Origin: Heterodera schachtii
Lineage: Eukaryota; Nematoda; Chromadorea; Rhabditida; Heteroderidae
Direction of reading: 5' to 3'
Assembly: GCA_023374025.1 (NCBI GenBank)
Contig: SIJG01000096.1
Coordinates: 199,822-263,821, forward strand
Length of the DNA: 64,000 bases
Part shown: piece by piece, positions 21,932-35,849 of the stretch
Layout of the letters: each line of letters opens with the position of its first letter
Position numbering within the stretch: the stretch's first letter is position 1
Program-made: the position numbers and the translations under genes
The notes under the pieces: generated by a model
The model's input: the letters and a program-made list of their open reading frames with translations, nothing else
The model's database searches: none
What the model was told of the DNA's origin: nothing

Positions 21932-23908
21932 CTAAAAATTTAAATTATTTATATTTAATTCAATATTAAATATTTTTTCTACAATAATTATAATCTTTTT
22001 TTTCTCATTACCAATCTTTAATTGTGCCTGAGTTTTGCTCCATTTCTCCATGTATTTAAGCAGACTTTTGCGTTTTCCTTCTTTTATTTTTCTGTTTCCA
22101 TTTTCTGCAGCGAAAATTACCGTAATCGCTTGGGTTTGAAAATCTTTGCCCAATTTGCCCCACGCATTTGCTCTTTCACCATTGGACAACAGAGTCCTGG
22201 CCAAACAATTTCTGTACAATTTTTCACCGATTTTTAGCCAATTTTTATTCTCATAATTTTTTTCAAAATTTTCATCAAAACCTGGGGAAAAATTGCTCAA
22301 CATTTTGTACAGTTCCATTTTCAATAATTGTTCATTTTCTTTATTTATTTTCTTATTTTCAATTTTTGCCCATTTCTCTTCACAATTTATTTTTGAATGC
22401 CAAAATTTGATGCCAATTTTGTCAAAATGTCTCTCTGCCAAAATTCGATGCCAAATTTCATTTGAATAAATGCTAAATTCAAGCAAATTTCGCCGCAATT
22501 CAATGCTTAACTCTTTCGAATTTGAAAGAATATTTTGAAAATGGCCCAGTAGAAAAACATCCTCTTTGATATCTAAAATGTTATAAATTTTGAAATTTTT
22601 TTTTAATATAATATTGAGTTTTTATTCTTTCTTTCGAAATACACTAAGAAAATCATTTTGTTAAATTTTCAATTTAAAAATTTTAAGTTTAATAACAACA
22701 TTTTTCCCTCTTTTCCAAGAAAAATAAGAAATTTTATCTGAAATATGATTCAACTTTTTTTTTCATTTAATTGTTTTTACTTATTATTTTTTTTAATATA
22801 TTGATAAATTTTTTAATTTAAATATTTTTATATATTTTTTAATAAAAGTAACCGTTTATTTTTAATTATTATAAATATTGTTTAATTTTAATACCCGCAA
22901 TTTTATAGACTTTCTCAGTTTTGGCATTTGTAACAGTGGCATCATTTTTTGTAACAATTCCTTCACCATTAGTACCAGAATCTTTATGCTTTGTTTTTGA
23001 GCTCATTCGCTGTTTCTTTTTGTCGCCACTTTGTCTTTGCTCTGTGTCATTTTGTCCCCATTTATTTTTGTTGACGTTTTGTCATTGTTGTCAAATTTCA
23101 ACAACATTTCTTCTTCATTAATTTTGTTTTCCTTTTCCTTATTTTGTGTTTTGTCAACTTTTTCTTTTCCTTCCAAATTTGTCGACGCTTTGTCATCATT
23201 ATCATCAGTCTTTTCATATGGTGATACTTTGTCAGTTTGGCAATTTCCCTTGGCATCATTTTTTGGCATTTTCTCTGATACAGCGAACGACACTGTATCG
23301 TAAAAACTTTTTGTCGACTCTTTTTCCTCTGACAGTTGATCCTCCCGATTTTTTGTAGACACTTTGTCACCTTTAACATTTTCATTCGTACCATCAAATG
23401 TTGACACTTTGTCTTGTGATATTTTGTCCTCAGAAGTGTTTTTCGTATCTTTGCCATTTTCTTTCTCCCCGTTTTGTTCCTTTTTTGCCTTTTTCGCCTT
23501 TTTCTTCTTGTTGTTTTTGCTACTTTTTCCGGTATTCGTCCCATTTTCTTTGCCTAATAATGCGTCATTTAAATCGTCAAATTTTGACTCAATCCCAACA
23601 ATTTTTAAAATATTGTCAACTTCCTTTATGCCAACAAAGTCGGAAAGCAAAATTCGTGTTTCCATCATGTAACTCAAGCCTAAATTATTAAATATTTTTG
23701 ATAACCTAATTAATTGAATTGAAATTAATTTTTTCTCTATTTTATAATTCATCCAAAGCGAGAATTGGGTTCCTCCCCAAATTGGGGAAAGAAATGTTGA
23801 GCAAAAATCCCGACCAAATTTTTGGGGGATGGTAAAAGAAATCAAAATTTTGAGGATAATATAAAAAATAAATGAATTTTTCAAATGCACATATTTGTAC
23901 AAACTCAT
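21932..23908 (-). CDS. Hypothetical Lys-rich protein (approximate model)
   Basis: Two open stretches in line: 23908-23003 and 22572-21932, the second after a TTTTAG acceptor. The first encodes, after METRILLSDFVGIKEVDNIL, a Lys/Glu/Asn-rich disordered region with recurring DKVST, DKAST and DKTST motifs. The second encodes a mixed helical segment around IWHRILAERHFDKIG and LYKMLSNFSPGFDENF and ends with a Lys/Ile-rich tail. The exact start and the donor joining the two are not settled; the ATG at about 23669 (MMETRILL) is a plausible start. It lies upstream of, and on the same strand as, the poly(A) polymerase-like gene. No family recognised. Confidence 0.45.
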
Positions 23909-23929
23909 TTAAAGATAGTTCTACCCAAA

Positions 23930-25920
23930 ATTAGGATGCGACCTATCGACAGTATTGTCCGACTCGGGAAGAGCGAACAACTAATCCTATGCAAATGCGA
24001 GCCGGAAATGGGCACCAACTTTGAGTTTTAAAAAGATATAATAAGATTGCTCGCCGATCCGATGCAGCGAATTACGAATGCCGTCTATTGTACTTCAAAT
24101 ATGATGTGACTGTGTCTTTAAATTAAAGAAAAAGCGCGGTGATGTTCAACTAAGAACCAAACCATTTAATTCGATTCGTTTTGAAACCCCTTCCCAAATA
24201 TCTGCCAGGCGGATTATCATATACGCAAGAGAATAAACTCTTAATTTTCCCCACTAATTGCCAAATTCCCGTTCCTTCGTCCATTTCCGTTTATTCAGCA
24301 GCGACTTTGGCACTAACCGCCTTTTTCCCACGCATTTCCCATAATTTGTGACAGTGAGTGTTGTGTAAGTTTAAGAAATAAAATCTAGTAATTCTCCGAT
24401 TTTGGGTAAATTTCGGCATTTTCCTTAAGCTACGAAACACAACGGCGAGGAAAATCCTTTCTCATGAGCGCCCACTTCACAAAATTCATCAATTATCCAA
24501 GACTTGGATGATGAAGCAACTGATTTGCGCGATTTTTATCCCAACTTTCCGATGCAAGTGATCATTGCGTAACTCTCCGAACAAGCAAAACTGGCATTCT
24601 TAAATTGTCATGCTTATCTGCAAGACCCTTCTCATTTTTCCACAATGTCCCTAACTCCAACTCCTTTTATGGAAATAATAATATCACCATATTAAATATA
24701 CAATTAAACATTGGTTTTATCCCATCCCCCTGTTTCCTATTGTTCCGCAGACTTACACTGATTATTTTACAGCTGATTGCCTTGATGATATTTTTTCTCA
24801 AGTGCTTTCCTCAATATTTATTACATTCCTTTTGATTTTTTGCGTTTTGAGTCTGTCCTTTTTGTGCATTTAATTTTGCCACTTAGTTTATCGTCATTTT
24901 CTCTTGAAGTTGCCTACAATCATAATACCCCCGAAGGAATCTGAATCAGACCCTTTTTTGTTTGTTTTAATCCTCGTTTTGTTCAACCCTCCCAGGCCAA
25001 AGCAAAACTCAAAATATCATCCAAATGAGTCGTTAAAAATTCCCTTCCTCCTTGCTTCATCGACTCTAACTCTCGCCTGAACCATGAAATCAGCCGATCA
25101 TTCCCCATTCGCTTTTAATTTCAATTTCCTGTTTGAATGAAATATTCTGCCCTTCTCCTGAAATTATTTATATTCTGCGCAAGCCTCTTTTTGGGAACAT
25201 TATTGCTAATTATCCACAACTCACTCCAACAGTTGAGTCGATTGAGCTCGCTAAAGTTCAACACGCACTTATTAAGTGATTCAGTACACTAATATTCTCC
25301 CCAAAGGTTGTATTATATGGAACGACGTAAACGCCTAAATTGAACCCAATGCCATTGAAAATATTCATAAACATTCAAAGCCGAATCTTTTGCTCCGTCA
25401 TAAATCCGCTATACAAGTAAGGTCATCAGAAATAGATTCTAACCCAATCAATTATCACCAAATTATGCTGATCGATACTGCACCCACATTCGAGTCCTCC
25501 CTCCCCCAACCCAATCTGAAAGTCCTGAGCTATAATTCTTTCACACCGAGAAACCGTCTATTCTTCATTTCGCCCCGAAACGGCATCAGCCTAGTCAAAC
25601 ACCGAATTTATTGTGACGAACTTCCCAAAACCCGTGCACCATTTTCCAGTGATCTGATCAGATGTCCCCTCACCTAATTCAGTGGTTACTTGAATTACTA
25701 ATATCTAAATCAATAATACCAATGTCTCTCTTTTTACCACCGCATTGGCACTCCCCATACACAGCTCGGGCCCGAATTGTCTGCTCCGGGGGTGTTGAAC
25801 GTTTTCCAATGGATTCACAAAGAATAGTATGGAAGAAAATGACGGTTAATTTCGACCAAAGTCAATGTTGCTCAATTTGAAATCTCTCTCGAAATTTCCG
25901 CCGGGTGGGGGTCGCATAAT
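23930..25920. other. Unidentified block of different base composition
   Basis: About 2 kb, pyrimidine-rich on the plus strand and poor in long A/T runs, standing out from both sides. Short open stretches occur (for example 25390-25677) but are broken and none is recognisable. The edges carry ATGCGACC and its inverse GGTCGCAT, a weak inverted pair. Possibly the eroded body of a transposon or a dead gene. Confidence 0.35.
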
Positions 25921-26034
25921 ACGAGAATAACCATTAATTTTTTTCACTAACTTTAAATGAGTTTCTAGTGGCTTTTCTTTTTGAAAAATTTCTAATTATT
26001 CTTTTTAACTTTTTAAGAATTTTTATTCCCCGTC

Positions 26035-29000
26035 TTATTTTTGGTCCACAACATTTTTTATCTCCAGCCATCCCCCGACAAAAATTGTGAATTCTACATG
26101 CTTAATAAAAATAATTAAAATAAGCAAACCGTTTTGCATTAGCGTAGCAAACTCTGCGATTGGGTCATATTTTTCCTCAGTTTTACCATGTTCTTCCCCA
26201 TTGGTCTTTACCATCGGCTTTTGGTTCAAAAATACCCGTTTAAGCTGATCAGCATGCAATTGGTTTAGCCATTCTCGTACTTCGGTGCCCATTGGATTGT
26301 GTCGTTGTTGTCCCTGCTTTTTATTACCACCGGCACTGTAAAGTCGCTCCGATTCCGTCTCAAGTTCTTTGACCAGTTTTTGCCATACAACCGTCAACAT
26401 TTGCGGATGATCACAATGCCGATAGGTGATCAGAAATTGTTTCAATACACCGCTTGTTAGTTCAAAAATGGCAATGTCACGGCCTAGGCCATAATGATCA
26501 GTCAAATTCTCGTCAAAGACAGTGTCGTATAAGATCTTTAATTCTTCACGTTGGGTGCGCCAATATTCGCAAATATATTGCCCCTTTGGCTCAGCATCAA
26601 ACCAGCGCACAAACACAATGATATCGGCTGCCAATTTGGCACTCATTCGTTCGATTTCGGGAAAACGGTTGGCATATAAAATTGCATTTGTATAAAATGA
26701 TGTCAAAATTTGGTCGTCATCAAAAACTAAAAATTTTTGAATTAAAATAAATTTTCACAAAGCAAAAAATATTATTCGTAGCATGCAAATGGCTTTTCTT
26801 AAAACTACATCCCCTCTAATTTGATAAAGCCAAGAAAACGGGTTTCTAATGGAGATTTTTGGAAATATAAAGAATTTTTTAGAAAATAGGCTTCCGGGAA
26901 TGCCTCCACCCACCATCGTCAGGATGCTGGCACAGTTGCGGGTGTTTGGCACAAAGTTTGTCGAACAATTTTTTGCCAAGCAATCGCTTCAGGCGTGTCA
27001 CTGTCCCTGCCACACTGCGCTTCATGAAAACAGAAACAAGCGGAATGCCATTTTCTACAGATGACAAAAATTCGTAGTGCCATTTCCGTATCATTTCCCT
27101 AATTTGCTTAAATTGCGGCACTTGGGCATCGTTTACAACGCAATCCAAAATTAACGGTTCGGGTGGCAGAATAAAGCTGCCGCCGCCATCCACGAATTTC
27201 ACCAAATGCATCATCCAACAAAGTCCCTCCGCATTGTCAATTTGATTGTACACCTAAAAAGCGTTACTATAACCAGAGTTGGGTTGGATGATAGATGTTC
27301 GGGTGATGACCCCGAGAGAGACATTTTATTATTTTGTTTTTGACCATTTCTCTCTCTCCCTCGCCCCGCACTATTTCTCTTATTAATTGCGTCTGTGCTC
27401 CCTTTGTAAAGTCAGACACACCTTTCCTCCCCCTACATTGTGACCCCCGCTCATTTCCATCGTTCATTCTGTCTTCTTGTTAATTTCCCACATTTTCTCC
27501 GATTGTCCTCCGCACCAAATATTTATTTATTTGTTTTCCAATAAATAATTGATTATTTATTGGACGGTTTAAGCTCGGCTAGGTAAGACCGAACAATAGA
27601 GAAATGTCATTTTGCCTTGGCATTGGGCACGATGGTCCCATTTTAAAGGATTTGCACGCCAAGAAGGGTGTAGCCATTGGGTCTGTAGCCCACACCAAAA
27701 AAAACCGTGGAATTTTATAAAGTTTTAATTAGGTAAAAGCTTTTTTAACTCTGCATTTTTTCTAAAACAAAAAAATCATATAAATTTTTAAGTGAAATTT
27801 TCAGTTTTAAAACCATGTGGAGTTTTTATACAAAAAAGTAAGCCTTGCACCTGACTGCGCATAACGCCAAGTGCCATTCGTGTGTCGGTCGCTTGGGTGG
27901 TGCCAACATTCAGTTTAACGGCCAAACGCAATTTGAAATAGCCAAGAAGCAGTGATATGGAAAAACGATGCTCAGCTTTCTGTGCCATTTCAGTCCCACT
28001 ACGGTTCAACAACACACGCGCGTACAGTGACTCACGATGACTGGGGCAAAGCGCTTCTGTGGATTTAAATATTAAAATTCAATTATATAATATAATTTAA
28101 ATTATTGTTTATGACTTTTTTTTTGCAAAAATAAAAATAATAATAAAAAAGACAAAAAATTAATAAAAATGGTGCTAAAATTTGAAAAAGTTTAAATAAA
28201 AATTGTTTTTTTTGCATGGAAAAATTTTAATTTTCTTTATTGAATTATAGAAAAAAATAATTCACAAAAACCAAAATAAAATTAAATAAAAATATCTTTG
28301 AAAGTTTTTGTTAGTTTAAGTTTAACAAAGAAGTTATCGGTAAAAAATCTTTATATAAAAAAAATTTTACACCATTGTCAGTCAGTCAATCTTCATATTT
28401 ACAATATTTAAAATACAGTGCCAATGTGACTGACCGATGTGCAATTGTTCCGGGAGCGCCTTTTCAAGCAGTTCAAATTCCTTTATAGAGCCAAGTGTGG
28501 CCAATAGACGATCCTTTGCTAATTCAATTTGTTGTGCAGCGCCAGAAAAAATGCCTTTGAACGGATTAAGCCGTCTGATCAAGCGATAAAGTGTAAGGCT
28601 ATGGATCAGCTCATTATTGGGCTCCTTTCTGACCATTGCGATCAGTTCGGCACATTTTTCTATGGAATATTGGTCATTGTTTGTAAATATGGGCTCTGTT
28701 GTTTTTGTTGGTAAAAATTCAGATATGATTGTCTGAAGAAATTTTAATTTCAGTAAGGTTTTTTGAATTTAATCTTTCTAATTTTTTATTATAAAAAAAT
28801 AATAAAGTTAAATTTGCTAATCGCTTTTATCATTAAAAAAGTAAAATTTAAAATCTAATTTTTCCTAAAATACATTTCCCAGGTTCAGTTATTTACAATG
28901 AAAAATTAATTATAAATCAATTTAAATGAAACTTGGCAAAAAATGTTAATTTTGGAAATATCTTCTAAACACATTCTCAAAAAGACGGAGCTCTTCCCGC

Positions 29001-32000
29001 ATTCTAATACCGTTTCGTTTGATTCCTCATTAATTAAAAAATATTAAATAATTAATGTACAGTAATTAAGCCCAAAAAGCCCTTTCATATCCGAATTTTT
29101 ACCATTTCTGACCACCGTTTTTTTCGCAACATTTGCCACAATTCTTCTCTTTGCTGTTCTGTGGCTTTCATCCAAAAAAAATTGATGCTCATAATTGTGA
29201 ATTTATGAAGTGTACAAAATCGTTGTGCCAAATTGTCCATTTGTGCAATTCTGTTCAGTGTGACAGTCCATGCCGACCACAATTTATTCAATGCCTCATT
29301 TGGTATTGTAAATTGATCACTTTCAAAACCAGTTTCAAGAAAAAGGTACAGTTCTTCAATAAAATTATTTATCTGAAAATTTAACAGCCATATTTCTTGC
29401 ACATTTAAAAAGCCGTTTTTTTTCCTCGAAAATTTATTCACATTAAAAAATAGTGAAAATGTTATACATTGTAATCAACATCCCGCCATACAGCTAAAAA
29501 GAGGTGTATTTCCAATTTATGGCGTTTTTTTGATCTGATTTTTTAAATGCAAAATGGAATTGGTGGCCTAGCGGTGGGTGCCGATTTTAGGAGCCGCAAT
29601 TAGCTTAAATTTATTATTAATTTACCAGCCAAATTGCCGCCAATAAAAATATTCCTTTTTCTTGAATTCTGTGATATATTTCTGATGCATTTGTGCTTGA
29701 TCCAAACAGTTCATTGTCATTGAACAAGTTCACATAACTGTTTGATAACAGAACCGCCTCAGTGTCTGAAAGCAAAAACATACTGCCAAAACTGGTTTTA
29801 TGCCATTTCGGTTGTGCCCCCCTGAGTTTAACGGTCCATAACCTCCCACCGAATGATTTACCCAAAATATAAATTCGCTAATTTGAGTCCCCATAAGAGG
29901 GGTTTCCGACCATGTCGGGACCGGGACTGGAGTCGGGATGCCAAATACTTAATTTTTTAACTTAGTTATTTGAAAATTTAAAAATGAAAAGTTGACTTTT
30001 CACAAAAAAAATTTTAGGGAGGTGGGATTTTTTGTCCTGAATCTAGACTCAGAACCTTCGTGTCGGGACGCGGGACTCAAGACGAGAAAAATATCGGTAC
30101 GGGATTCGGGTAGGTATGGGCAAAAAACGGGAAGAGAAAAAGGCCAAGATTTGGGATTTGGCAAATCTGTCCTATGGTCGGAAAAAAGGAAAATTTTGGA
30201 AAGTAATCGAGTGTTGTACTTTGCATGACTTACCTTGGTATGGTATTATCTGTTGGTCCTTTATTGGTATGCTTGGGTCATGCGTAAGCAACACCCAATC
30301 CGCCACTTCCCTGGAAACGCGACATTTGCGAACAGTTGGCCAAATCATGATCATTTTGTCCAGTGGAAACATAATGGAGAAACGTCGGATTAGCTCAAGA
30401 CCACTCATTTCTTGCAAAATAAAAAAATTCAAAATTTCAGGCTTTTTTTTTCAATTTAAAACCACTACAAAAATTATCCGATTAGACGGGGGTTTGCTTA
30501 ATCTAAGATAAAATTAAGTCGACATATATAACTGTTTTTTGGTTGTTGACCAATTTTTGATTGCCCTGCCGAAAACCTAAACTGAGACTTAAAAAGCATA
30601 GAATTTCTCGACTTAAGAATTGAACCAGGATTCTCGTGAAGATCCATTAATTAGAAAGCTTTATATCTTTGGCTTTATTGTTTTGCCAGGTATTGCTGAG
30701 CAATTGAGTAGGCTCAAAAAAATTAACAATTTGTATATTTACGAGTTTTCCCGGTAATGCCCACAGAAATTTGCTTTGTATATCACAGCCCTGCTCATCA
30801 TGCTCTTTGTAAAAGCATTAATACAGTAATTGACAGTATACCATTTAATTTTTGGCAAAATTCCTCCCTGACATTGGCCAACTTTTCCATTGTTTGTACA
30901 TGCATTTGGCTTAAATCATTCTGCACTGCCGTTAAATCATCAATTGAATTTGTCTTCCGTTCTTTGCTTTTGTCCTTATTTTTTGATTCCTTTTCTTTTT
31001 TGTCATTTGTTTTAAGCTTTTCCATGTCCGCTTTCAACAAAAAAAGTGTCTTCAAATTGATAAACGGTGGATTTGGTACAGTGCCACAATTTTTTGAACT
31101 TCTAGCTTTGTTTTCGGCATCTGAACCAATCTGCTGATCAGCAGGTATAAATTGTCCATATTTGTCATGTGATTGATTACGATCAGCAGCAGTATTGGAC
31201 CTAATTTCATTAGATGATGATGATGAATACTGATCATAATCTGTGTTGTCAGTTTGCTTCTTTTGATCAGTCCCTGATCCGGAGAACTCAACATTTTGCC
31301 CATTTTGGTCGCCTAATCCAAAAGTTTTATCCTTTTCAAATTCATTACTGTCCTCCGACCCAAATTCAACATCTGACAAATGCAGCTGCTTCTGCTGGTC
31401 ACCCTGCTCAATTTCTTCAAATTCTGATTGAATTTTTTTAGCTTTTTCATACAATTTCCTACCCTCCTCCTCCTCCTGGGCTTCGTCCTGATTTTCTCTA
31501 GCTAATAACTGATCAATCTCTTCAGATATTTGTTTAAATATATTTAACAGTTCAATCTTTTTCTCGAGTTCTTTGCTGGTTTTCTCAATTTGTTTCTCAT
31601 TTATGCCATTTTTGTTCTCATTTAAAAATGCTTGCATTTTGCCAATTTTGTCATTAATTTCATTTATCATTTTCATAATTTCATCATTTTCGGTAAAATT
31701 TACCTCTAATAGAATTGTATCAATTAATTGAGCACATTGAATTCGAAGCTTTGGCCATTCACTTTTTGGGTATTCTTTTTGTTCAAAAATCACTTCAATG
31801 GCATGAAAATATGCAAACAAATCCATCTTTATTTTGACTTTTGCTGCTTCCACAAAACGCAGCCCAAAAAGCTGATCATATAAATACAAATGCCAATCAT
31901 AAAAATCTAAAATCATTATTTATTTATTTAAGTATTTATTATTTGTTGTTTCAGCAAAAATTTATTGGCAAAAAACCGAAAGAAAGACATTTAAAAATTC

Positions 32001-35000
32001 TTTTTTGTTAGCAAAAAGCTTCCTCATAAAAAAGTAGAGTGCCACGGGACCGGGAATTTTGGGCAAACCCGGGACCGGGACCTTTTCGGGTTGAAAACCC
32101 GGGAATTTTTGGCTGGGAAAACCGGGAAAAAACCGGGACTAGTCCCGGTCCCGGTCAAAACCGTGACCTTGGTACTCAGTTGTACTCTGTTGTCCGCTAC
32201 CAGGTCCCGGTCCCGTGGCACTCTATAAAAATTTAACAATTTTTGCTCAAACTCATTTCAAAACTCAAACATTAGTCAAAATATTATTATTTTTTATGAG
32301 AATATGTTTACAAATTAAGATGATTTGGTTTTCTGAATTTTATTAAAAAAAAAATTCTTATTTATATTAAATCACCAATTCCATATGTTAATGATGGGTA
32401 TTTGTCGTATAATTGTTGCGTAATTTCGGCATTTTTCTCCCCAAATAATTCGTAAATCCGATCTTTGATCAGCCTTTTAATTAAGTTTGGCTGCAAATTC
32501 TTCAAAAAAACAACCATTCGTAGACGGAATGTCAATTCATTTTCCCAAATTGCTTTTTTGTTGGCAAAAATATCTGCCAATTTTCGCATCGGTACAGTAT
32601 CAAAATTAGTATTTTTCGAAATTTTTAACAAATTTTCCAATGAAAGATGGTGAACTTCAGCTAAGTGTTGCTCAAAATTGGCTAACCATTTTTTGTCATT
32701 AGCATTAGTCTGAATAGAAAATAGAAAATTTTAATTTTAATTTATATATTTGTGAAAACTAAAAATGTTGCTTAATATGGACGGTTGGGTAAAAAAAAAT
32801 TAAACATGAACAATATTTAATGAGATAAGTGTTCCCCCCACCCTCATTTGTCGTAAATCACATTCGGAGTGTGACCGGAAATGGGCCAGGTACTATGTCG
32901 TTAATACTTTTGGCCATTAAATTTGTTCAAATTCAAACCAAATTTTTTGAAATTTTGCAGGCAAATATAGAACTATTAGGGCTATCGAATGATAGAAAGA
33001 ATTAAAATTTTAGTTGGGTTTGAGCAAAGTTATGGGTAGTTTTTTTTGAAAATTTTCATTTGATATAACGACTCAGCACCATGGGCTGGTGGAAAATGCG
33101 TCAGTGAATCAGAATTTCTTGAAAAACGTGATACGGTAATGGGAACAAAGTTACAATAATGTAATTACATATACGTTGTTTATGCATTTTGGTAATATGG
33201 TTTTTTTGAACTTTCCAAAAAAACTAAATTACCAATTCAGAATGAGAAAATTCTTATTCATTTTGAGTTTTTGTACTAGGGTTAAGCACCCCGAGCTCCC
33301 CGCTCCCGATCCCCGTCTATTTTGGGCCTTCTCCCCGACCTCGATCGTCGACCTGCCCTCCCCCGTGTTTCCCCGCTCCCCCTTTCCCACGGCAATATAT
33401 TGTTAGAAAATATGTTAAGAAAAATTTTTCAAGTAATCTTTTTAAAGAAAAAATCATGAATATTTGAGTTTTTCTAGCAACAAAACGAATCATCATGGTT
33501 TTATTTGAAAGAATAAAAAAAAATTTCACCGGCTCCCAAAAAGCTAAATAAATAATTGACATTTACATTTTTGTGGATAAAATTTTCTTGCCAAATCGGT
33601 ACAAATTTAGTGTGGCAGTAGTGAACACTAATTAAATGGTGCCGGGGGGGGGAAGGTAAATTAATTTAATTACGGAAGAAAATGTAAAAATTGGACGGAT
33701 TGGCAAATACAAAAAGCAAATAATAATAATAATAATAAAGTTAAATTAATTTTTACCATTCATTTTTACATATTACCGATTTTCTGATGCGATTGAGTCG
33801 TACGCATTCCTTTGGTTCTTTAAATGAGCCATAATTTTTGAGAACGCCGGTACCACCCAATGCCATCATTTCGCAAAACCTTGCTACGCTATCTTGAAAT
33901 GTTTTAATGTGCTGATCAAGGGCCCATAAGCGACAAATGTCTCGGTCTAGAAGCTGATCCATGCTCTTTGGCTAAAAAAGCCAACAATCTCGAGAACCAA
34001 TCATTTTAAGCGGTACTCAATACCAAAAGTTGACTCCGAAGCGGAACATATATTTTTAGAAAAAAATTAATAGAATTTAATTGTTTCAATAATATTTAAA
34101 TTAAATAATTATTAACCCTTTATTTTACCATTTTATTAAGGTAATTATTTTAATTTATTTTCAAATATATCTGGATTTTTTTAACGGACATTAACGTAGT
34201 TTCAAAAAATTAATTTTTTAATTTTTTTTTTTTGATTCAATTTTGAATATCAGTTTTTGTTTAAAATTTACAAATGTTTCCCGAGAATATTTTATTTCCA
34301 CCGGAACTAAACATTGGCAATTTCTCTCATAGAAATGTCAATTTAAATAATATAAAATGATAAAAAATATTATTATTATTTTATTCATTTGATTATTTAA
34401 AAATGTTTAAAATTGTTACTATTTTTGTAATAAAATTTTTATAATCTTAAATGTTCCTCTTTAATGTTTGAAATTGCTGAAAAATTAAAAAGTTCGTGTA
34501 AAAATTTACATTTCTGTAATAAATGAACTTGTTTATTTATTGCGACCTTTTTTGGACGATTTTTTGGGTTTGAAAACTTTGAATCAAAAAAATTGCCGGA
34601 AGCTCAGATATTCATTTAAAGGTAATTATTTTAAATATTTATTAATTATTTTCGTCCTGATTACTGTACTGTCCTCAGACTGTCAACTTTTTTACACAAT
34701 TTCACTTAAATTGAAACTGGCCTGATATTCTTTCCATGTTTCATTGAGTTTGTTCAGTTTTTGCAAAATTTGACTAAGAACGAAGTTACTTTCCTTCGTA
34801 TTGTAACTCATTTGTAATACGGTAGTTACTGTTTTTGTCATTTTATCGAGGGTTGTGTCAATTGAATTACCGTAATAGTTAAAGAGAATTGACCGCTTAA
34901 TGTTTTGACTTTTTTCCTCAGGAAAATCCGATGGCGCAAGAATGTAATCGGCATACAGCAAGTCGGTTGGTATATCTCCTAATTTCTTTTCTGTTTAATT

Positions 35001-35156
35001 ATAAATTAATTTATACAAAAAATAAAAGGATTTTTTTAATTTTTAAAATAAATTTTTGCGAGAATACAAAATTTTAAAAAATTTATTACCATCTTCGGTC
35101 AAAAATCCGTGAACTGAACAAATTAAAGGCAATATGTGAATAAAATAAAGTTTCAT
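26035..35156 (-). CDS. Large secreted or membrane protein, twelve exons, unknown family
   Basis: Exons: 35156-35090, 34990-34698, 33971-33777, 32709-32376, 31906-30842, 30410-30234, 29877-29626, 29372-29103, 28732-28435, 28056-27851, 27253-26914, 26726-26035; about 1,395 codons. All junctions are GT-AG and in phase except exon 6 to 7, so a small exon may be missed there. Exon 1 is a signal peptide, MKLYFIHILPLICSVHG. Exon 3 has LWALDQ and GTGVLKNYGSF, faintly like the N-terminal domain of NRF-6 type proteins. Exon 5 is a long Lys/Glu coiled coil followed by a Ser/Asp/Gln-rich disordered part. The last exon has GLLILIIFIKHVEFTIFVGG, a possible membrane anchor. No confident family. Exons 8-10 were copied into the element at 488-2616. 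Confidence 0.6.
29890..30130. repeat. Dispersed GGGACCGGGACT repeats within an intron
   Basis: Intron 6 of the large gene contains GTCGGGACCGGGACT, GTCGGGATG and GTCGGGACGCGGGACTC motifs, part of the dispersed GC-rich repeat type seen at 10850-10970 and 32040-32215. Confidence 0.5.
32035..32225. mobile_element. Short hAT-like MITE, 191 bp, in an intron
   Basis: The ends are exact inverted repeats: TAGAGTGCCACGGGACCGGG at the left, and its complement ending GTGGCACTCTA at the right. Flanks TAAAAAAG and TAAAAATT match at six of eight positions. It lies in intron 4 of the large gene. The interior has further ACCGGG repeats and could form a long hairpin. Confidence 0.7.
33091..33150. repeat. Solo end of the GGAAAATGCGTCAGTG element family
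   Basis: GGAAAATGCGTCAGTGAATC begins a short match to the inverted-repeat family at 36279-36671 and 38769-39214. No second end found nearby. Confidence 0.5.
33276..33400. repeat. Fragment of the TAGGGTT/CCCCGA repeat family
   Basis: Reads CTAGGGTTAAGCACCCCGAG and on into CTCCCCGCTCCCGATCCCCG and GGGCCTTCTCCCCGACC, closely like the left end of the element at 10036. The second terminus is not seen, so this is a truncated copy inside intron 3 of the large gene. Confidence 0.55.
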
Positions 35157-35849
35157 TGTTCAACCTTTGAAATTTGTTAAATTTTTATAATATTTATTAT
35201 TTTTTAATATACAAAATAAAAAAAGTAATAAATAATGAAAAGCAAATTCAAGCAAAAATTAAGCAACCTTTTCAATTCTTCATAATAATTACACGAATCT
35301 GAATCGATTTAAACTTTCAATAAGATTTTTTCATATTATTTTTATGTCTTAATTTATGAAAATATTCAATAAATCTTTTCATTAAAATCAATTTTTGAGA
35401 TTCGTAAATTAAAAAATTGTTAATAAAATTAAAAATATTAATAAATAGAATAAAAGATAAATTATCTTTTTTAAATTTTATTATCCAAAATGCGCCTTAA
35501 CCATAAACAAAATTTTATGAGTCCATTTTTGAATAAGCAATTTATGCATTTTTTGGAATTTATTACCAAAAAAAGAAGAAATTTTTTATCATAAATTCAT
35601 AAAAAATAGATATAAATTGAACGGAATAAATGATAAGGGGCTACGAAATTTCCAAAGAAAAATGATATTATAAAATTCCTTTCCAGTTTCATTAACTTTC
35701 AGGGCCGGAATTGTGGATTCCGATAAATATTTTATACCCAAAAACCCGGGACTCTTTATGATTCGAGACTCGATTAGCGAGATTCTCGAATAGCATCTGT
35801 TCAATAAATTCCACGCTTAACAATAGACAAATGGAAAGCCAAAATTTAG
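35157..35849. other. Intergenic A/T-rich sequence
   Basis: Lies between the start of the large minus-strand gene and the Gly/Tyr-rich remnant. I looked here for a plus-strand signal-peptide exon and found none. Confidence 0.4.

Noticed and set aside
26035..26726. Nucleoporin Nup155-like C-terminus
   Set aside because: A slight resemblance around the YRHCDHPQML segment is not convincing, and the gene starts with a signal peptide, which does not fit.
29560..29595. tRNA A-box-like GGCCTAGCGGT
   Set aside because: No B box or pairing ends follow, so it is not a tRNA.
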